DNA from: Flagellimonas algicola
Lineage (GTDB): Bacteria > Bacteroidota > Bacteroidia > Flavobacteriales > Flavobacteriaceae
Assembly: GCF_005937185.1 (NCBI RefSeq)
Contig: NZ_VCNI01000001.1
Coordinates: 678,657-742,656 of the forward strand
Length of the DNA stretch: 64,000 nucleotides
Direction of reading: 5' to 3'
Shown here: positions 1-8,730 of the stretch, one piece after another
Layout of the letters: every line of letters begins with the position of its first letter
How positions within the stretch are numbered: the stretch's first letter is position 1
Translations under genes and position numbers: made by a program
Notes under the pieces: model-generated
Databases searched by the model: none
What the model saw: only the letters and a program-made list of their open reading frames with translations
What the model was told of the DNA's origin: nothing

Positions 1-1870
1 AATTTACCAAGTTCTCAATGGTAAACGATGTGGTGTTTCTAAGATCCTTCTGTGCCGTATTTAGACCACCACGGTTAACGGAACTGAGAGTTCCCCTAAA
101 ATCGTTGTTCCTATCAATGCGAAATTCTGGGCCAATGTTGAGGGTATACTTTAAATGATCATTAAATTGATAGGTCCCAAAAATATTGGCAAAATATCTG
201 AAGGTCTTGTTGTTGTCAACGTAATTGCCAGCTACAAAATCATTCAAAGGATTCCAAATCAGACCATCATCCAGTGGATCCGTGGTAGGAGTAACTCCAT
301 CTTCCTCAAAAGGACGTGTTAGCGGAGAATTTCTAAAGATGAAACTCAGTGTACTCCCATCGTTCAAGTCATCCCTATCAGCGAAGGAAATCTGTTGTGA
401 AAGCCCTACCTTCAATTTATCGGTAACATTCATATCCAGGTTGGTCCGCATGGTCAACCTTTCATATTCTGCATTTTTCACGATTCCTTCCTGCTGGAAA
501 TAGTTCAAGGATACGTTGTAGCGTACTTTCTCAGAACCTCCAGAAACTCCAACTTGATGATTCTGTTGTAGTCCGTTCTGAAAAATAAGGTCTTGAAAAT
601 TGGTATTAATTCCTGCCTGAAAGGCTTCCAGTTGCCCAGCTTCCAACCCATCAGCCAAGGTAGGGATTGGTAAAGTGCCGGGGGCCAAGACCTGCTCCTG
701 CTCACTTGCTGCCCGTTGGGACTCCAACCTCATGGCCACCCACTGATCTGAGTCCATCAAATCGATATTCTCATAGGGCTCTGAAAATCCGATATAGGAT
801 TCATAGGAGATCTGTGCCTTACCGGCCTTACCTCTTTTAGTGGTAATCAATACTACACCATTGGCACCACGGGCACCATAAATGGCTGCGGATGACGCAT
901 CTTTTAGTATTTCTATGGATTGAATATCATTGGGGTTAAAATCGCTTAGATCTCCAGAAACCGGAATACCGTCCACAACAAACAAAGGCTGATTGGAGAA
1001 ATTAAGGGAACTTCTACCCCGAATCAAGATACTTGGAGAACTACCGGGCTGGTTACTATCAAAGCTCACATCCACACCGGCTGCCTTACCAGCCAAAGCG
1101 TTAAGGGCGTTACTTTCCTTGGTCACATTGACGTCGTCTCCGGAAACCGATGTAATGGCCCCGGTTACATCACTCTTTCTTTGCGAACCGTAACCCACTA
1201 CCACGACCTCTTCGAGGCCAGCTGTACTTTCGGAAAGTGTCACTTTAAAGGTGGTTTGCTGACCCACCGATACTTCCTTGGTGGCAAATCCTATATAGGA
1301 GATTACCAGAATGGCATTGTTATCCGCTACTTCCAAATTAAAGTCACCTTCAAAATCTGTTTGGGTACCATTAACGGTCCCTTTTTCAACCACGCTGGCC
1401 CCTGCCAGTGGAACCCCATTTGAGTCAACAACGTTCCCACTTATTTGCTGCTGAACCATTTCATCATCATCAGTTTCGGCATTGGTATCAAAACCGGATA
1501 TCTTATCCAGTTTTTTGCGGGATAGTAAAATTTGACGGTTGAGAGTTCTGTATTTAACATTAGTATTTTTGAAAAGTAACTTAAGAACGTGTCTGATATC
1601 TTTACTTTCAATATCCAGACTTACTTTCCGATTTAAGTTGAGTTGTTCACTTTCGAACAAGAATCGAAATTCGGATTTGGACTCGATTTCATTAAAAACT
1701 TGCTCAACAGTTACATTGTCTAGTTTTAAGGTCAATTTGGTGTTCTGAGAATACGAACTAGCGTTTATTTTCAACAATGAAACTAGAAGTAGAAAGGTTG
1801 TAAGTTTCATTTTTAAATCAATTTTAGGCAGCGGAATGCTGAATCTACTGCCTTTATGGCATTTTTTCAT
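1..1870 (-). CDS. SusC/RagA-family TonB-dependent outer-membrane receptor, partial (C-terminus beyond left edge)
   Basis: About 623 codons are present, running off the left edge without a stop. Reading from ATG at 1870 gives a basic N-terminus and a hydrophobic signal segment ending near NASSYSQ. An STN domain follows (about residues 45-120), then a carboxypeptidase-regulatory-like domain (about 140-225) and the TonB plug, with the family motifs EEVVVVGYG, LNALAGKAAGV and AAIYGARGANGVVLITTK. The barrel is only partly present. The family imports oligosaccharides or other large nutrients through the outer membrane with a SusD partner, which should lie beyond the left edge. The STN domain marks it as a signalling transducer for the FecR encoded just upstream. 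No frameshift was seen. The family is certain; the substrate cannot be read. Confidence 0.95.
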   Translation of the reverse strand, partial: MKKCHKGSRFSIPLPKIDLKMKLTTFLLLVSLLKINASSYSQNTKLTLKLDNVTVEQVFNEIESKSEFRFLFESEQLNLNRKVSLDIESKDIRHVLKLLFKNTNVKYRTLNRQILLSRKKLDKISGFDTNAETDDDEMVQQQISGNVVDSNGVPLAGASVVEKGTVNGTQTDFEGDFNLEVADNNAILVISYIGFATKEVSVGQQTTFKVTLSESTAGLEEVVVVGYGSQRKSDVTGAITSVSGDDVNVTKESNALNALAGKAAGVDVSFDSNQPGSSPSILIRGRSSLNFSNQPLFVVDGIPVSGDLSDFNPNDIQSIEILKDASSAAIYGARGANGVVLITTKRGKAGKAQISYESYIGFSEPYENIDLMDSDQWVAMRLESQRAASEQEQVLAPGTLPIPTLADGLEAGQLEAFQAGINTNFQDLIFQNGLQQNHQVGVSGGSEKVRYNVSLNYFQQEGIVKNAEYERLTMRTNLDMNVTDKLKVGLSQQISFADRDDLNDGSTLSFIFRNSPLTRPFEEDGVTPTTDPLDDGLIWNPLNDFVAGNYVDNNKTFRYFANIFGTYQFNDHLKYTLNIGPEFRIDRNNDFRGTLSSVNRGGLNTAQKDLRNTTSFTIENLVN

Positions 1871-1882
1871 ATTTTTGTTTTG

Positions 1883-1964
1883 GTTATTAAATAATTTTTG
1901 AACTGAGATTATTTAGTCCATTTCATAAATCGGAAGATGTTGCAACCATTTTCCGATTTTTTTT
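1883..1964 (+). ncRNA. candidate cis-antisense RNA opposite the susC leader (locus A)
   Basis: An exact Bacteroidota -7 box (TATTTTTG, 1870-1877) lies on the plus strand, overlapping the susC start codon. About 80 bases downstream is a strong plus-strand intrinsic terminator (1927-1964). Together they could make an RNA of about 80 nt covering the susC leader in antisense. No clear -33 element is visible and the A-rich susC leader could produce the -7 match by chance. The same arrangement recurs at 40905-40985. Confidence 0.3.
1927..1964 (+). terminator. rho-independent terminator, antisense to susC/fecR
   Basis: The arms 1927-1939 (AAATCGGAAGATG) and 1947-1959 (CATTTTCCGATTT) form a 13-bp stem with one G.U pair and a 7-base loop. 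An uninterrupted run of eight T follows on the plus strand (1957-1964). On the minus strand the stem is preceded by A and followed by no useful U-tract, so it points plus, against the flanking genes. Confidence 0.6.
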
Positions 1965-2020
1965 ATGTGGTTTTTTACGATTTCTTCATTTCATAGGCAT
2001 TTAGAGTTTAAGTAGTTTAG

Positions 2021-3160
2021 TTAATAAATTATCACGTTTTCGTTAGCTTCTATGGTATAATCAAACGGAGTTACATTGCTTATGGATTGCATTACATCGT
2101 GTATGCTCTCTATATCTACATGGAACCTTGCATTGAATTTCTTTAGATTGAGTTCCTCCCTATTGTTGGTAATGGAGACATTGTACCTCCGTTCAATCTT
2201 TTTGATCATAGTATTGAATTCGGATTTTCTGAATACCAGCTCTCCTTTGATCCAACCGGTGTGCAAATCCAAATCCACTGCGGTTTTTGCAATGCTATGA
2301 TCGGATTTCTTAAATGATCCTTTAAACCCAGGTTCCAGAATTAGGCTTTCATTGGATTCCGAGATGTTGGACATGCTCACGGAACCTTCTACCAAAACCG
2401 TGTTTATTTCCGAATCCTCCTCATATGAGGACACATTGAATTCCGTTCCTAAAACTTCTACGGCCACTTCTCCCGCACTTACAATAAATGGATGTTCAAC
2501 GTCTTTGGCCACCTTAAAATAGGCTTCGCCATTAAGGAAAACCTCTCGATTGTGATTTTTGATAAAGTTTATGGGATACTTAATGCTGCTCCCGGCATTT
2601 AAGTGTACAATGGTGCCATCCGAAAGCTCAAGGTTAAAAATTTGACCATAGGGAACCGCCAATTCATTATAGATCAATTCCTCAATCTCATCATTTTGGT
2701 CGTATATCAGTATATCCCCTTTTTGGGTACCCACGACCAAACCATTGGAAGCGACAATTTCCTGATTTTCACCTTGGTCAATTACTTTAACATCCTCTCC
2801 TCCAATTTTTAAGGTGATAACATCTGCCGGATTGGAATCCTTGGCAGTATTGAGATTTGCGTTAAAGAAGAAATATGTAGCTGTTATAAGACCAATTAAA
2901 ATGGCCGCATATTTTAACAGCGAAGTATTTATGGATCGAATAGGCTTGATGGATTCCAAACGTTTCTTAACCAAACCCCAATCATTGTCGATGTCCAATT
3001 GGTTCAAAAACTTCAAGGATTCATCTACTAACCCCTTTTGCAAAAGATTTTCTAAAAGTTCCTTTTCCTCGGCATTCAGAGATCGATTAAATTCAGGATT
3101 TACCTGACCATTTTTTTGAATTTGTCTTAATGCCGCAATAATTTTTTCCGAGTGGGACAT
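2021..3160 (-). CDS. FecR-family anti-sigma factor
   Basis: A 379-residue protein with the usual FecR layout. A cytoplasmic N-terminal region binds the sigma factor, one membrane helix lies at about residues 82-100, and the periplasmic FecR domain has the motifs VPYGQIFNLELSDGT, VHLNAGSSIKYP and VFLNGEAYFKV. A DUF4974-type C-terminal domain resembling STN follows. Known role: it holds an ECF sigma factor until the STN domain of a loaded SusC-type receptor signals. It lies 150 bases upstream of the STN-containing receptor. It is divergent from the sigma gene at 3334, whereas the second locus in this window has all genes in one direction. Confidence 0.93.
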   Translation of the reverse strand: MSHSEKIIAALRQIQKNGQVNPEFNRSLNAEEKELLENLLQKGLVDESLKFLNQLDIDNDWGLVKKRLESIKPIRSINTSLLKYAAILIGLITATYFFFNANLNTAKDSNPADVITLKIGGEDVKVIDQGENQEIVASNGLVVGTQKGDILIYDQNDEIEELIYNELAVPYGQIFNLELSDGTIVHLNAGSSIKYPINFIKNHNREVFLNGEAYFKVAKDVEHPFIVSAGEVAVEVLGTEFNVSSYEEDSEINTVLVEGSVSMSNISESNESLILEPGFKGSFKKSDHSIAKTAVDLDLHTGWIKGELVFRKSEFNTMIKKIERRYNVSITNNREELNLKKFNARFHVDIESIHDVMQSISNVTPFDYTIEANENVIIY

Positions 3161-3333
3161 AACATAGTGTTCTATATATATTGTTAAGGAAATGTTATTT
3201 TGGGGTGACAGCTTTCAGCGCTTTTTTTAAATAATCGCTAATTTTAGAGGTTTGTTTTTGACAAAAAATTATAAATTTAACGCTTGAAGCACTAACCCTG
3301 TAAGAGTTTACATCTGGTAAATAACTGGGAAAA

Positions 3334-3879
3334 TTGAAGATCACTACTCAAAAAGAAGAAAAATTGGAAGGCCTTTTCCGAGAGCATTATGCCTATCTGG
3401 TATTGGTGGCTTTTGGCATTGTAGGTAATCAAGATATTGCCAAGGATGTGGTGCAGGATTTCTTTGTTTGGTACTGCCAAAAAGAAAAGGAAATTGCTGT
3501 TAGAGGTACTTTTAAGACCTATGCCGCAAGAGCTGTAAAAAACCTTAGCATACAACATATTGAAAAGAAAAAAAGAAAGGTAGATATCCTAAAAAACTTG
3601 AATCCAAGAGAGTTTGAGGAACCCTTAGTGTTGGCCAACAAAATCTCCAATGAACAACGACTTAGGGAATTGCTTGATAAATTACCTACCGCTAGAAGGG
3701 AAATTTTCATTTCCTATGTGGCCTACAATATGAGTTATTCGGAAATTGCCAAGGAAAATGACATTTCAATCAATACGGTCAAAACCCAAATGAAAAGGGC
3801 CTACGCTTTTTTCAAGAATCACATTCCGGACAATTCCGTTCTGGTTATTCTTCTGACGCTTCTCCTTAAAAACTTGTGA
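3334..3879 (+). CDS. ECF RNA polymerase sigma factor (sigma-70 family, Bacteroidota type)
   Basis: A 181-residue protein. Sigma region 2 (DVVQDFFVWYCQ, near residue 40) and region 4 (RREIFISYVAYNMSYSEIA, then a helix containing INTVKTQMKRAY) are both visible. The start is TTG at 3334: an in-frame stop lies at 3322-3324 and there is no methionine before region 4. The C-terminal hydrophobic tail (VLVILLTLLLKNL) is unusual for a soluble sigma factor and might attach it loosely to the membrane. It is probably the partner of the FecR at 2021-3160, which is transcribed the other way. Confidence 0.88.
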   Translation: MKITTQKEEKLEGLFREHYAYLVLVAFGIVGNQDIAKDVVQDFFVWYCQKEKEIAVRGTFKTYAARAVKNLSIQHIEKKKRKVDILKNLNPREFEEPLVLANKISNEQRLRELLDKLPTARREIFISYVAYNMSYSEIAKENDISINTVKTQMKRAYAFFKNHIPDNSVLVILLTLLLKNL

Positions 3880-3888
3880 GAACCATTT

Positions 3889-4635
3889 TCAAATCGAATT
3901 GGAGTTTTCATTTTTTAGATTGAAAACATGATCCGCCAAAATCCGTTCCTTGGCTATTTTAAGATAACTACGACCTATGGGAATATTTTTAGTGCCAACT
4001 TCCACATTGTGTCTTTCCATGTACATGACCTTGTCTATGGCAATCACATAGGATTTATGAACTCTAAGAAAATTGCTTTTTGGTAGTTCGGCAATAATCC
4101 CAGATAGGGATTGATACACAATGTAATATCCTGACAATGTGTTTATTTTGATATAGTCTTTCAAGCTTTCAATGAACAATATTTCCTTGAACAGAATCTT
4201 CACCATCTTCTTGTTTGCCCGAATAAAAAAATAGGTGTTCTCCACCTCTCTTCTACCCATTGCGCCTTCCTTAGTTATCATCAACCTTTCAGAAACCTTA
4301 TTGACCGCTTTCATAAACCGCTCCAAACGAATGGGCTTTACCAAATAATCAACCACATTGAACTCATAACTTTCCAGGGCATATTCCCGGTAGGCTGTGG
4401 TAATAACCACCAGCGGTTGTTTTTGCATACTTCCAAGAAATTCAAGACCGCTTAAATGTGGCATGTTGATATCCAGAAATATTACATCTATCTCTTCATT
4501 TTCTAGGTCGGAAAGTGCATCCGTGGCCTTGGTATATGTATTTACAACGCAAACATTGTCCAGCTTTTTGATATAGGACTCCAAAATACTGATAGCCAAG
4601 GGTTCATCGTCTATAATCAAGCAATTGATTTTCAT
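3889..4635 (-). CDS. LytTR-family response regulator
   Basis: A 248-residue protein. The N-terminal receiver domain has the acidic pair D9/D10, phospho-acceptor D55 (FLDINMP), T80 and K100 (DYLVKPI). The C-terminal LytTR DNA-binding domain begins near residue 140, with the typical ESLKDYIKINT and LRVHKSYVIAIDKV segments. It overlaps the upstream kinase gene by 4 bases (ATGA), so they form a translationally coupled two-component system. Its 3' end is 9 bases from the convergent sigma gene. The target genes cannot be deduced from the sequence. Confidence 0.95.
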   Translation of the reverse strand: MKINCLIIDDEPLAISILESYIKKLDNVCVVNTYTKATDALSDLENEEIDVIFLDINMPHLSGLEFLGSMQKQPLVVITTAYREYALESYEFNVVDYLVKPIRLERFMKAVNKVSERLMITKEGAMGRREVENTYFFIRANKKMVKILFKEILFIESLKDYIKINTLSGYYIVYQSLSGIIAELPKSNFLRVHKSYVIAIDKVMYMERHNVEVGTKNIPIGRSYLKIAKERILADHVFNLKNENSNSI

Positions 4636-5684
4636 CCTAAAGGTATTTTTAATACAACATGGTATTGATTGTTCTCTGGATACGTCTCAAGTTGATAGGT
4701 ATCTCCATATAAAAGTTCGAGTCGTCGTCTTGTATTGGCTATACCAATACCTTCCTTTGTTTTTGAGGTGTTGGCAGGATCAAAATCATTGGTCAAATAA
4801 AAGGTCAGCAAATCCCCTTCCCTTTCATTCTTCATCTTTATCCAAATACTGCCATCACTCAGTTGCCCATGTTTAAAGCAATTCTCTACGAAAGGTAAAA
4901 ACAACAAAGGAGGAAGTTTAACATCATCCAATTGTCCCTTGGTCTGGACATCGCAATTTAGTTGATATCCATGTCTAATTCGCTCCAGTTCAATATAATT
5001 TTTTATGTATTTGATTTCCTTGGCCAAAGGGATTTTTTTCATGTTTATATCGTAGATGACATATTCCATGATTTCGGACAACTTAAGAACGACCTCTGCA
5101 GCTTTTTTGGAACGCTGCAAGGTAAGGGCGTAAAGATTGTTTAGGGTATTGAAAAAAAAGTGCGGCTGAATCCTTGCCTTTAAAAATTTAAGTTCGGTCT
5201 CTGATTGTAGTGCCAATAAATGTTTGCTTTTATTCAATTGAACCACATATTCTACAGTGAACTTTATGGCAGAGACCAACCCAATCACATATATCTCGCC
5301 CAAAACCACGGTAACGATATGATTGAACCCGAAGGGTTCATGAATTCCTTCGGCCTCCCTCCAAATTACTTCACAAACCCACCAATACGATAGGCCTACC
5401 CTAACAAAATAATGGCACCCAAGGGCAAGCAGCAATAACAGGACATAGGTTTTATATCGTTTGGATAGAATAAATTTTGGAACCAGGTAGTAAATGTTGA
5501 AGTACACCATAATCATATGCAATGGAAACTCCACCATATTGGATTTGAATGAGTACCAATAATCATGGAAATAACTGCCCCATCGGATGGAATTGAACAA
5601 AAAATAGACCACCCAAAATATGATATGATACCGAATGGGAATCGTGGTCTTCACCTTGTTCTCTATGTTCCAAAATGCACTCAA
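4632..5684 (-). CDS. LytS-like sensor histidine kinase (His_kinase family)
   Basis: A 350-residue protein. About four membrane helices occupy the first 150 residues. The family signature IQPHFFFNTLN follows, with the phospho-accepting His at residue 175. The ATPase region contains the N box (LPFVENCFKHG) and a G box (GIGIANTRRRLELLYG). The start is TTG at 5684, because an in-frame stop lies 12 bases upstream and the first ATG would remove the first membrane helix. It phosphorylates the LytTR regulator encoded next. The short extracytoplasmic loops give no hint of the ligand. Confidence 0.93.
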   Translation of the reverse strand: MSAFWNIENKVKTTIPIRYHIIFWVVYFLFNSIRWGSYFHDYWYSFKSNMVEFPLHMIMVYFNIYYLVPKFILSKRYKTYVLLLLLALGCHYFVRVGLSYWWVCEVIWREAEGIHEPFGFNHIVTVVLGEIYVIGLVSAIKFTVEYVVQLNKSKHLLALQSETELKFLKARIQPHFFFNTLNNLYALTLQRSKKAAEVVLKLSEIMEYVIYDINMKKIPLAKEIKYIKNYIELERIRHGYQLNCDVQTKGQLDDVKLPPLLFLPFVENCFKHGQLSDGSIWIKMKNEREGDLLTFYLTNDFDPANTSKTKEGIGIANTRRRLELLYGDTYQLETYPENNQYHVVLKIPLG

Positions 5685-5898
5685 TACTGAACTTTAACCC
5701 CGGATTAGGATGGATGAAAATTAGATGTTTTTGTCCAATCTACAAACTTGATAATCACCCTATTTGGTGAAGAAACACGTCGATATAGGAAAACCATGTG
5801 ATTGGACTTCACAAACATACCGTTCAGATAAAAAATAATTTAGACTTTTTAAAAAACAATACTTTCAAATTGTTAATTATAGTTGGAAATCACATTTT

Positions 5899-7071
5899 AT
5901 GCGCCTTGCATCCATAGATATTTTACGAGCAGTTACCATGGTCTTAATGATTTGGGTAAACGACTTTTGGACACTTTCCAATGTCCCCAAGTGGCTCATG
6001 CATGCCGCTGGCAATGAAGATTATCTGGGTTTTTCAGATATTATCTTCCCGTTATTTTTATTTATCGTAGGCCTAAGTATCCCCTTCGCTATTAGGAACA
6101 GAATGCATAAGGGAAAATCAAGATCATCCATTGCCTTACATATTCTCATTCGTTCGTTTTCCCTTTTACTCATAGGATTTTACCTTATGAATTATGAAGT
6201 AGCATTTGACGAAGGCATTTTAATTGGAAAAGATTTCTGGACAATCTTAATGACCCTGGCCGTTGTCCTGGTTTGGGTTGACTGGGAAAAAACGTCGACT
6301 CCAAAAAAATATCATCCACATTTTAGGGCAGTAGGTGCCGTCTTATTGATCTTTCTGGCAATTATTTACAAAGGTGGAGATACAGGTCAGGATTGGATGC
6401 AAGTGCACTGGTGGGGTATTTTAGGGCTTATTGGCTGGGCATATCTTTCTAACGCCCTAATCTTTCTTTATTCCAAAGGAAATTTAACAGCGATTGTGCT
6501 TGTTTGGTTTGTTTTCAATGTACTGTGCGTTCTTTTTCAATTGGGAATAGTGGAAGGCCCGGATGGATTTTTACGATATTTCTCAGTGCTGTACCAAGGT
6601 ACCATCCCTGCTTTTACTGCGGCTGGAGTATTAACCACTTTGCTGTTCCAAAAATATTCCACTACCAAAATAAATTACGCCTATCTGATCTTGGCCATCT
6701 TGGGGATTGTTAACATAGCAATGGGATTGATTACCGGACCAATTTGGGGCATCTCAAAAATACAAGGGACCCCTTCATGGTTAGCCATTTGCTCTGGAAT
6801 TGGGGTTTTGGCCTTCATTTTGTTTCATTATTTGGCTGATATCAAGAAAAAAACCAAATGGGCGACCTTTATTTCCCCTGCCGGAACAGCCACCCTTACC
6901 TGCTATATGATTCCATACATGGTGTACCCGATTCGCAGTTTGTTGGGCTTTCGGCTCCCGGACATTTTCAACAGCAGCTTTGTTGGACTATCGCTGTCCT
7001 TCGTTTTTGCACTTCTTGTGGTGGCTTTTACAGGTTGGATGGAACGCAAGGGGTATAAACTGAAACTTTAA
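5899..7071 (+). CDS. DUF5009 / HGSNAT-like multipass membrane acyltransferase homologue
   Basis: A 390-residue protein with about ten membrane helices. The N-terminus has the family motif SIDILRAVTMVLMIWVND and the FSDIIFPLFLFIVGLSIPFA segment shared with heparan-alpha-glucosaminide N-acetyltransferase and related acyltransferase-3-like proteins. Members are thought to move acetyl groups across the membrane onto amino sugars, but DUF5009 proteins are mostly uncharacterised. It converges with the Gfo/Idh gene. Nearby LacI-type sugar regulation suggests a carbohydrate context. Confidence 0.85.
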   Translation: MRLASIDILRAVTMVLMIWVNDFWTLSNVPKWLMHAAGNEDYLGFSDIIFPLFLFIVGLSIPFAIRNRMHKGKSRSSIALHILIRSFSLLLIGFYLMNYEVAFDEGILIGKDFWTILMTLAVVLVWVDWEKTSTPKKYHPHFRAVGAVLLIFLAIIYKGGDTGQDWMQVHWWGILGLIGWAYLSNALIFLYSKGNLTAIVLVWFVFNVLCVLFQLGIVEGPDGFLRYFSVLYQGTIPAFTAAGVLTTLLFQKYSTTKINYAYLILAILGIVNIAMGLITGPIWGISKIQGTPSWLAICSGIGVLAFILFHYLADIKKKTKWATFISPAGTATLTCYMIPYMVYPIRSLLGFRLPDIFNSSFVGLSLSFVFALLVVAFTGWMERKGYKLKL

Positions 7072-7107
7072 AGGAATAGCGATGTATAACTCCTTCTATG
7101 AATTCCT

Positions 7108-8511
7108 TTACAACCTTTTTTCCCGAGGTTCAAGATCCGTTAACTCCGCTATTTTGATGGGGCGACCACTTTCAATACTCTTCCTGGCCCCAATGCCAAT
7201 AAGAATGGACATAGCTCCGTCCCTTACCCCAGCAGCTCTGTCAAACGGGTCTTGGGTGTTAGGGAGTTTAAAGATTTTCTCATGAAGCCGCTTATCCCCT
7301 CCTCCATGTCCCCCTCTTTCCATGGGTACTTGTACGGTTTCATGGTCTTTCCATAGATGATGGAGAATCATGGGTTTGTACCCTTCCACTTCCTTAAGGT
7401 TCTGGGTCATTTCCAAAGCGTGGAGTTCTTCTTGACTCAAAGGATTTTCCTTGCGGTAAGGAATATCGTGCCAAGCCTCTAACCTACCCTTGGTTCCATT
7501 GAACGCAATCCGCCATCCTTCAAACGGGGAATAGGTAGTCAATGAATAATTGACTACGGTTCCATTGGCATATTTTATCTGGGAAGACATCTTATCATAG
7601 ATGTTTATTTCTTCGCGAAACAGACAGTTGTCCCGGATATAACCATCATGCTTTTCGTTGTTGACATAGAGGTTCATGTCCATTTTGCTTTGGGTGATAT
7701 CCCAATGAAAATCACAATTATCCACATGTTTACAATCTCTGCAATTCTTTCCCCTAAAAGTATTGGCACTGCCATAATGCTCCAAATCCCCATAGGCAAA
7801 TACTTCCATGGGATCCGAATCCAACCACCAGTTCAATAAATCAAAATGATGTGTGGCCTTGTGCACCCACAAAGTTCCCCCTGTCTGACGCAGGCCGTGC
7901 CATCTCCTAAAATAGGACGCTCCGTGATAGGTATTTAAATACCAGTTAAAATCTACTGAGGTTATTTTACCAATGGTCTCCTCCCGAAGCAATTCCTTTA
8001 TTTTGGTGTTATAGGGAATCCAGCGATAATTGAATCCAACAATTACCTTATTGTTGTGTTTCCTCTCGGCATCTATAATTTGCTGGCATTTGACCTCATC
8101 AGTGGTCATGGGTTTTTCTGTCAATACATCACACCCCAGCTCAAGACCTCGGATAATGTATTCATGATGCGTGGAATCGGTTGTGGTAACAATGACCAAA
8201 TCCGGTTGGTTCTGTTGAACCATTTGATCAAAGTTGGAATAAGTGCTGCACTTTACGCCCATGTAGTTCTGGGCAAAAGCCAGTCTGCCTGGATTAATAT
8301 CGCATAAACCTACAAACTCCAAGGTGTCCGAATAGGTATCCACCAATCGCTTACCCCAAAATGTGATGCCCCTTATCCCGGTTCCCACCAACACAACTTT
8401 TAGTTTTCTTCCCATAAATGCAAAGTTTAAGGGCGATGCTTCCATCATAGTTCCGGCGGCCAACATGGACACCGCAGTTAAAAATTTTCTTCTGGTTTGT
8501 TTGTCATTCAT
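7108..8511 (-). CDS. Gfo/Idh/MocA-family oxidoreductase with Tat signal
   Basis: A 467-residue protein. The ATG at 8511 is chosen because it puts the twin-arginine motif (TRRKFL) at residues 6-11; the longer frame would start with TTG at 8559. After the signal comes a Rossmann fold with GTGIRG (43-48) and the family EKP motif (132-134), then the C-terminal substrate domain with a small Cys cluster (CRDC...C). Members oxidise or epimerise sugars and inositols, or cleave glycosides through 3-keto intermediates, using tightly bound NAD(P). Export through Tat implies action in the periplasm. It is divergent from a LacI regulator with a good operator between them, so it is probably sugar-controlled. 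Confidence 0.93.
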   Translation of the reverse strand: MNDKQTRRKFLTAVSMLAAGTMMEASPLNFAFMGRKLKVVLVGTGIRGITFWGKRLVDTYSDTLEFVGLCDINPGRLAFAQNYMGVKCSTYSNFDQMVQQNQPDLVIVTTTDSTHHEYIIRGLELGCDVLTEKPMTTDEVKCQQIIDAERKHNNKVIVGFNYRWIPYNTKIKELLREETIGKITSVDFNWYLNTYHGASYFRRWHGLRQTGGTLWVHKATHHFDLLNWWLDSDPMEVFAYGDLEHYGSANTFRGKNCRDCKHVDNCDFHWDITQSKMDMNLYVNNEKHDGYIRDNCLFREEINIYDKMSSQIKYANGTVVNYSLTTYSPFEGWRIAFNGTKGRLEAWHDIPYRKENPLSQEELHALEMTQNLKEVEGYKPMILHHLWKDHETVQVPMERGGHGGGDKRLHEKIFKLPNTQDPFDRAAGVRDGAMSILIGIGARKSIESGRPIKIAELTDLEPREKRL

Positions 8512-8613
8512 GGCGGTTGCGGTTTTGCGGGTTATATGGTGATTTTTGAACTTCGGCAACTATGTAAGAATCTATTCATTTGAATAAACCAATTCAGTCT
8601 ACTTGGATGTTTT

Positions 8614-8631
8614 TGTGCAATCGATTACACA
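8614..8631. promoter_or_regulatory. LacI-type palindromic operator
   Basis: TGTGCAATCGATTACACA is an 18-bp near-perfect palindrome, with one complementary pair differing and the central AATCGATT perfect. The central CG and the length fit LacI/GalR operators. It sits between the divergent Gfo/Idh and lacI-type genes, where it could control both. Confidence 0.7.
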
Positions 8632-8730
8632 ATTATAGCAATTTACAATGCGTAATCAAAATATTTTTACCATCTTGCTCCCGTTGTAAGCGTTTAATTC
8701 ATCCTATTTTGAATTTTTGGATTCTGTCAA

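Noticed and set aside
8512..8559. A 16-codon N-terminal extension of the Gfo/Idh gene
   Set aside because: It starts with TTG and would move the twin-arginine motif inside the protein.
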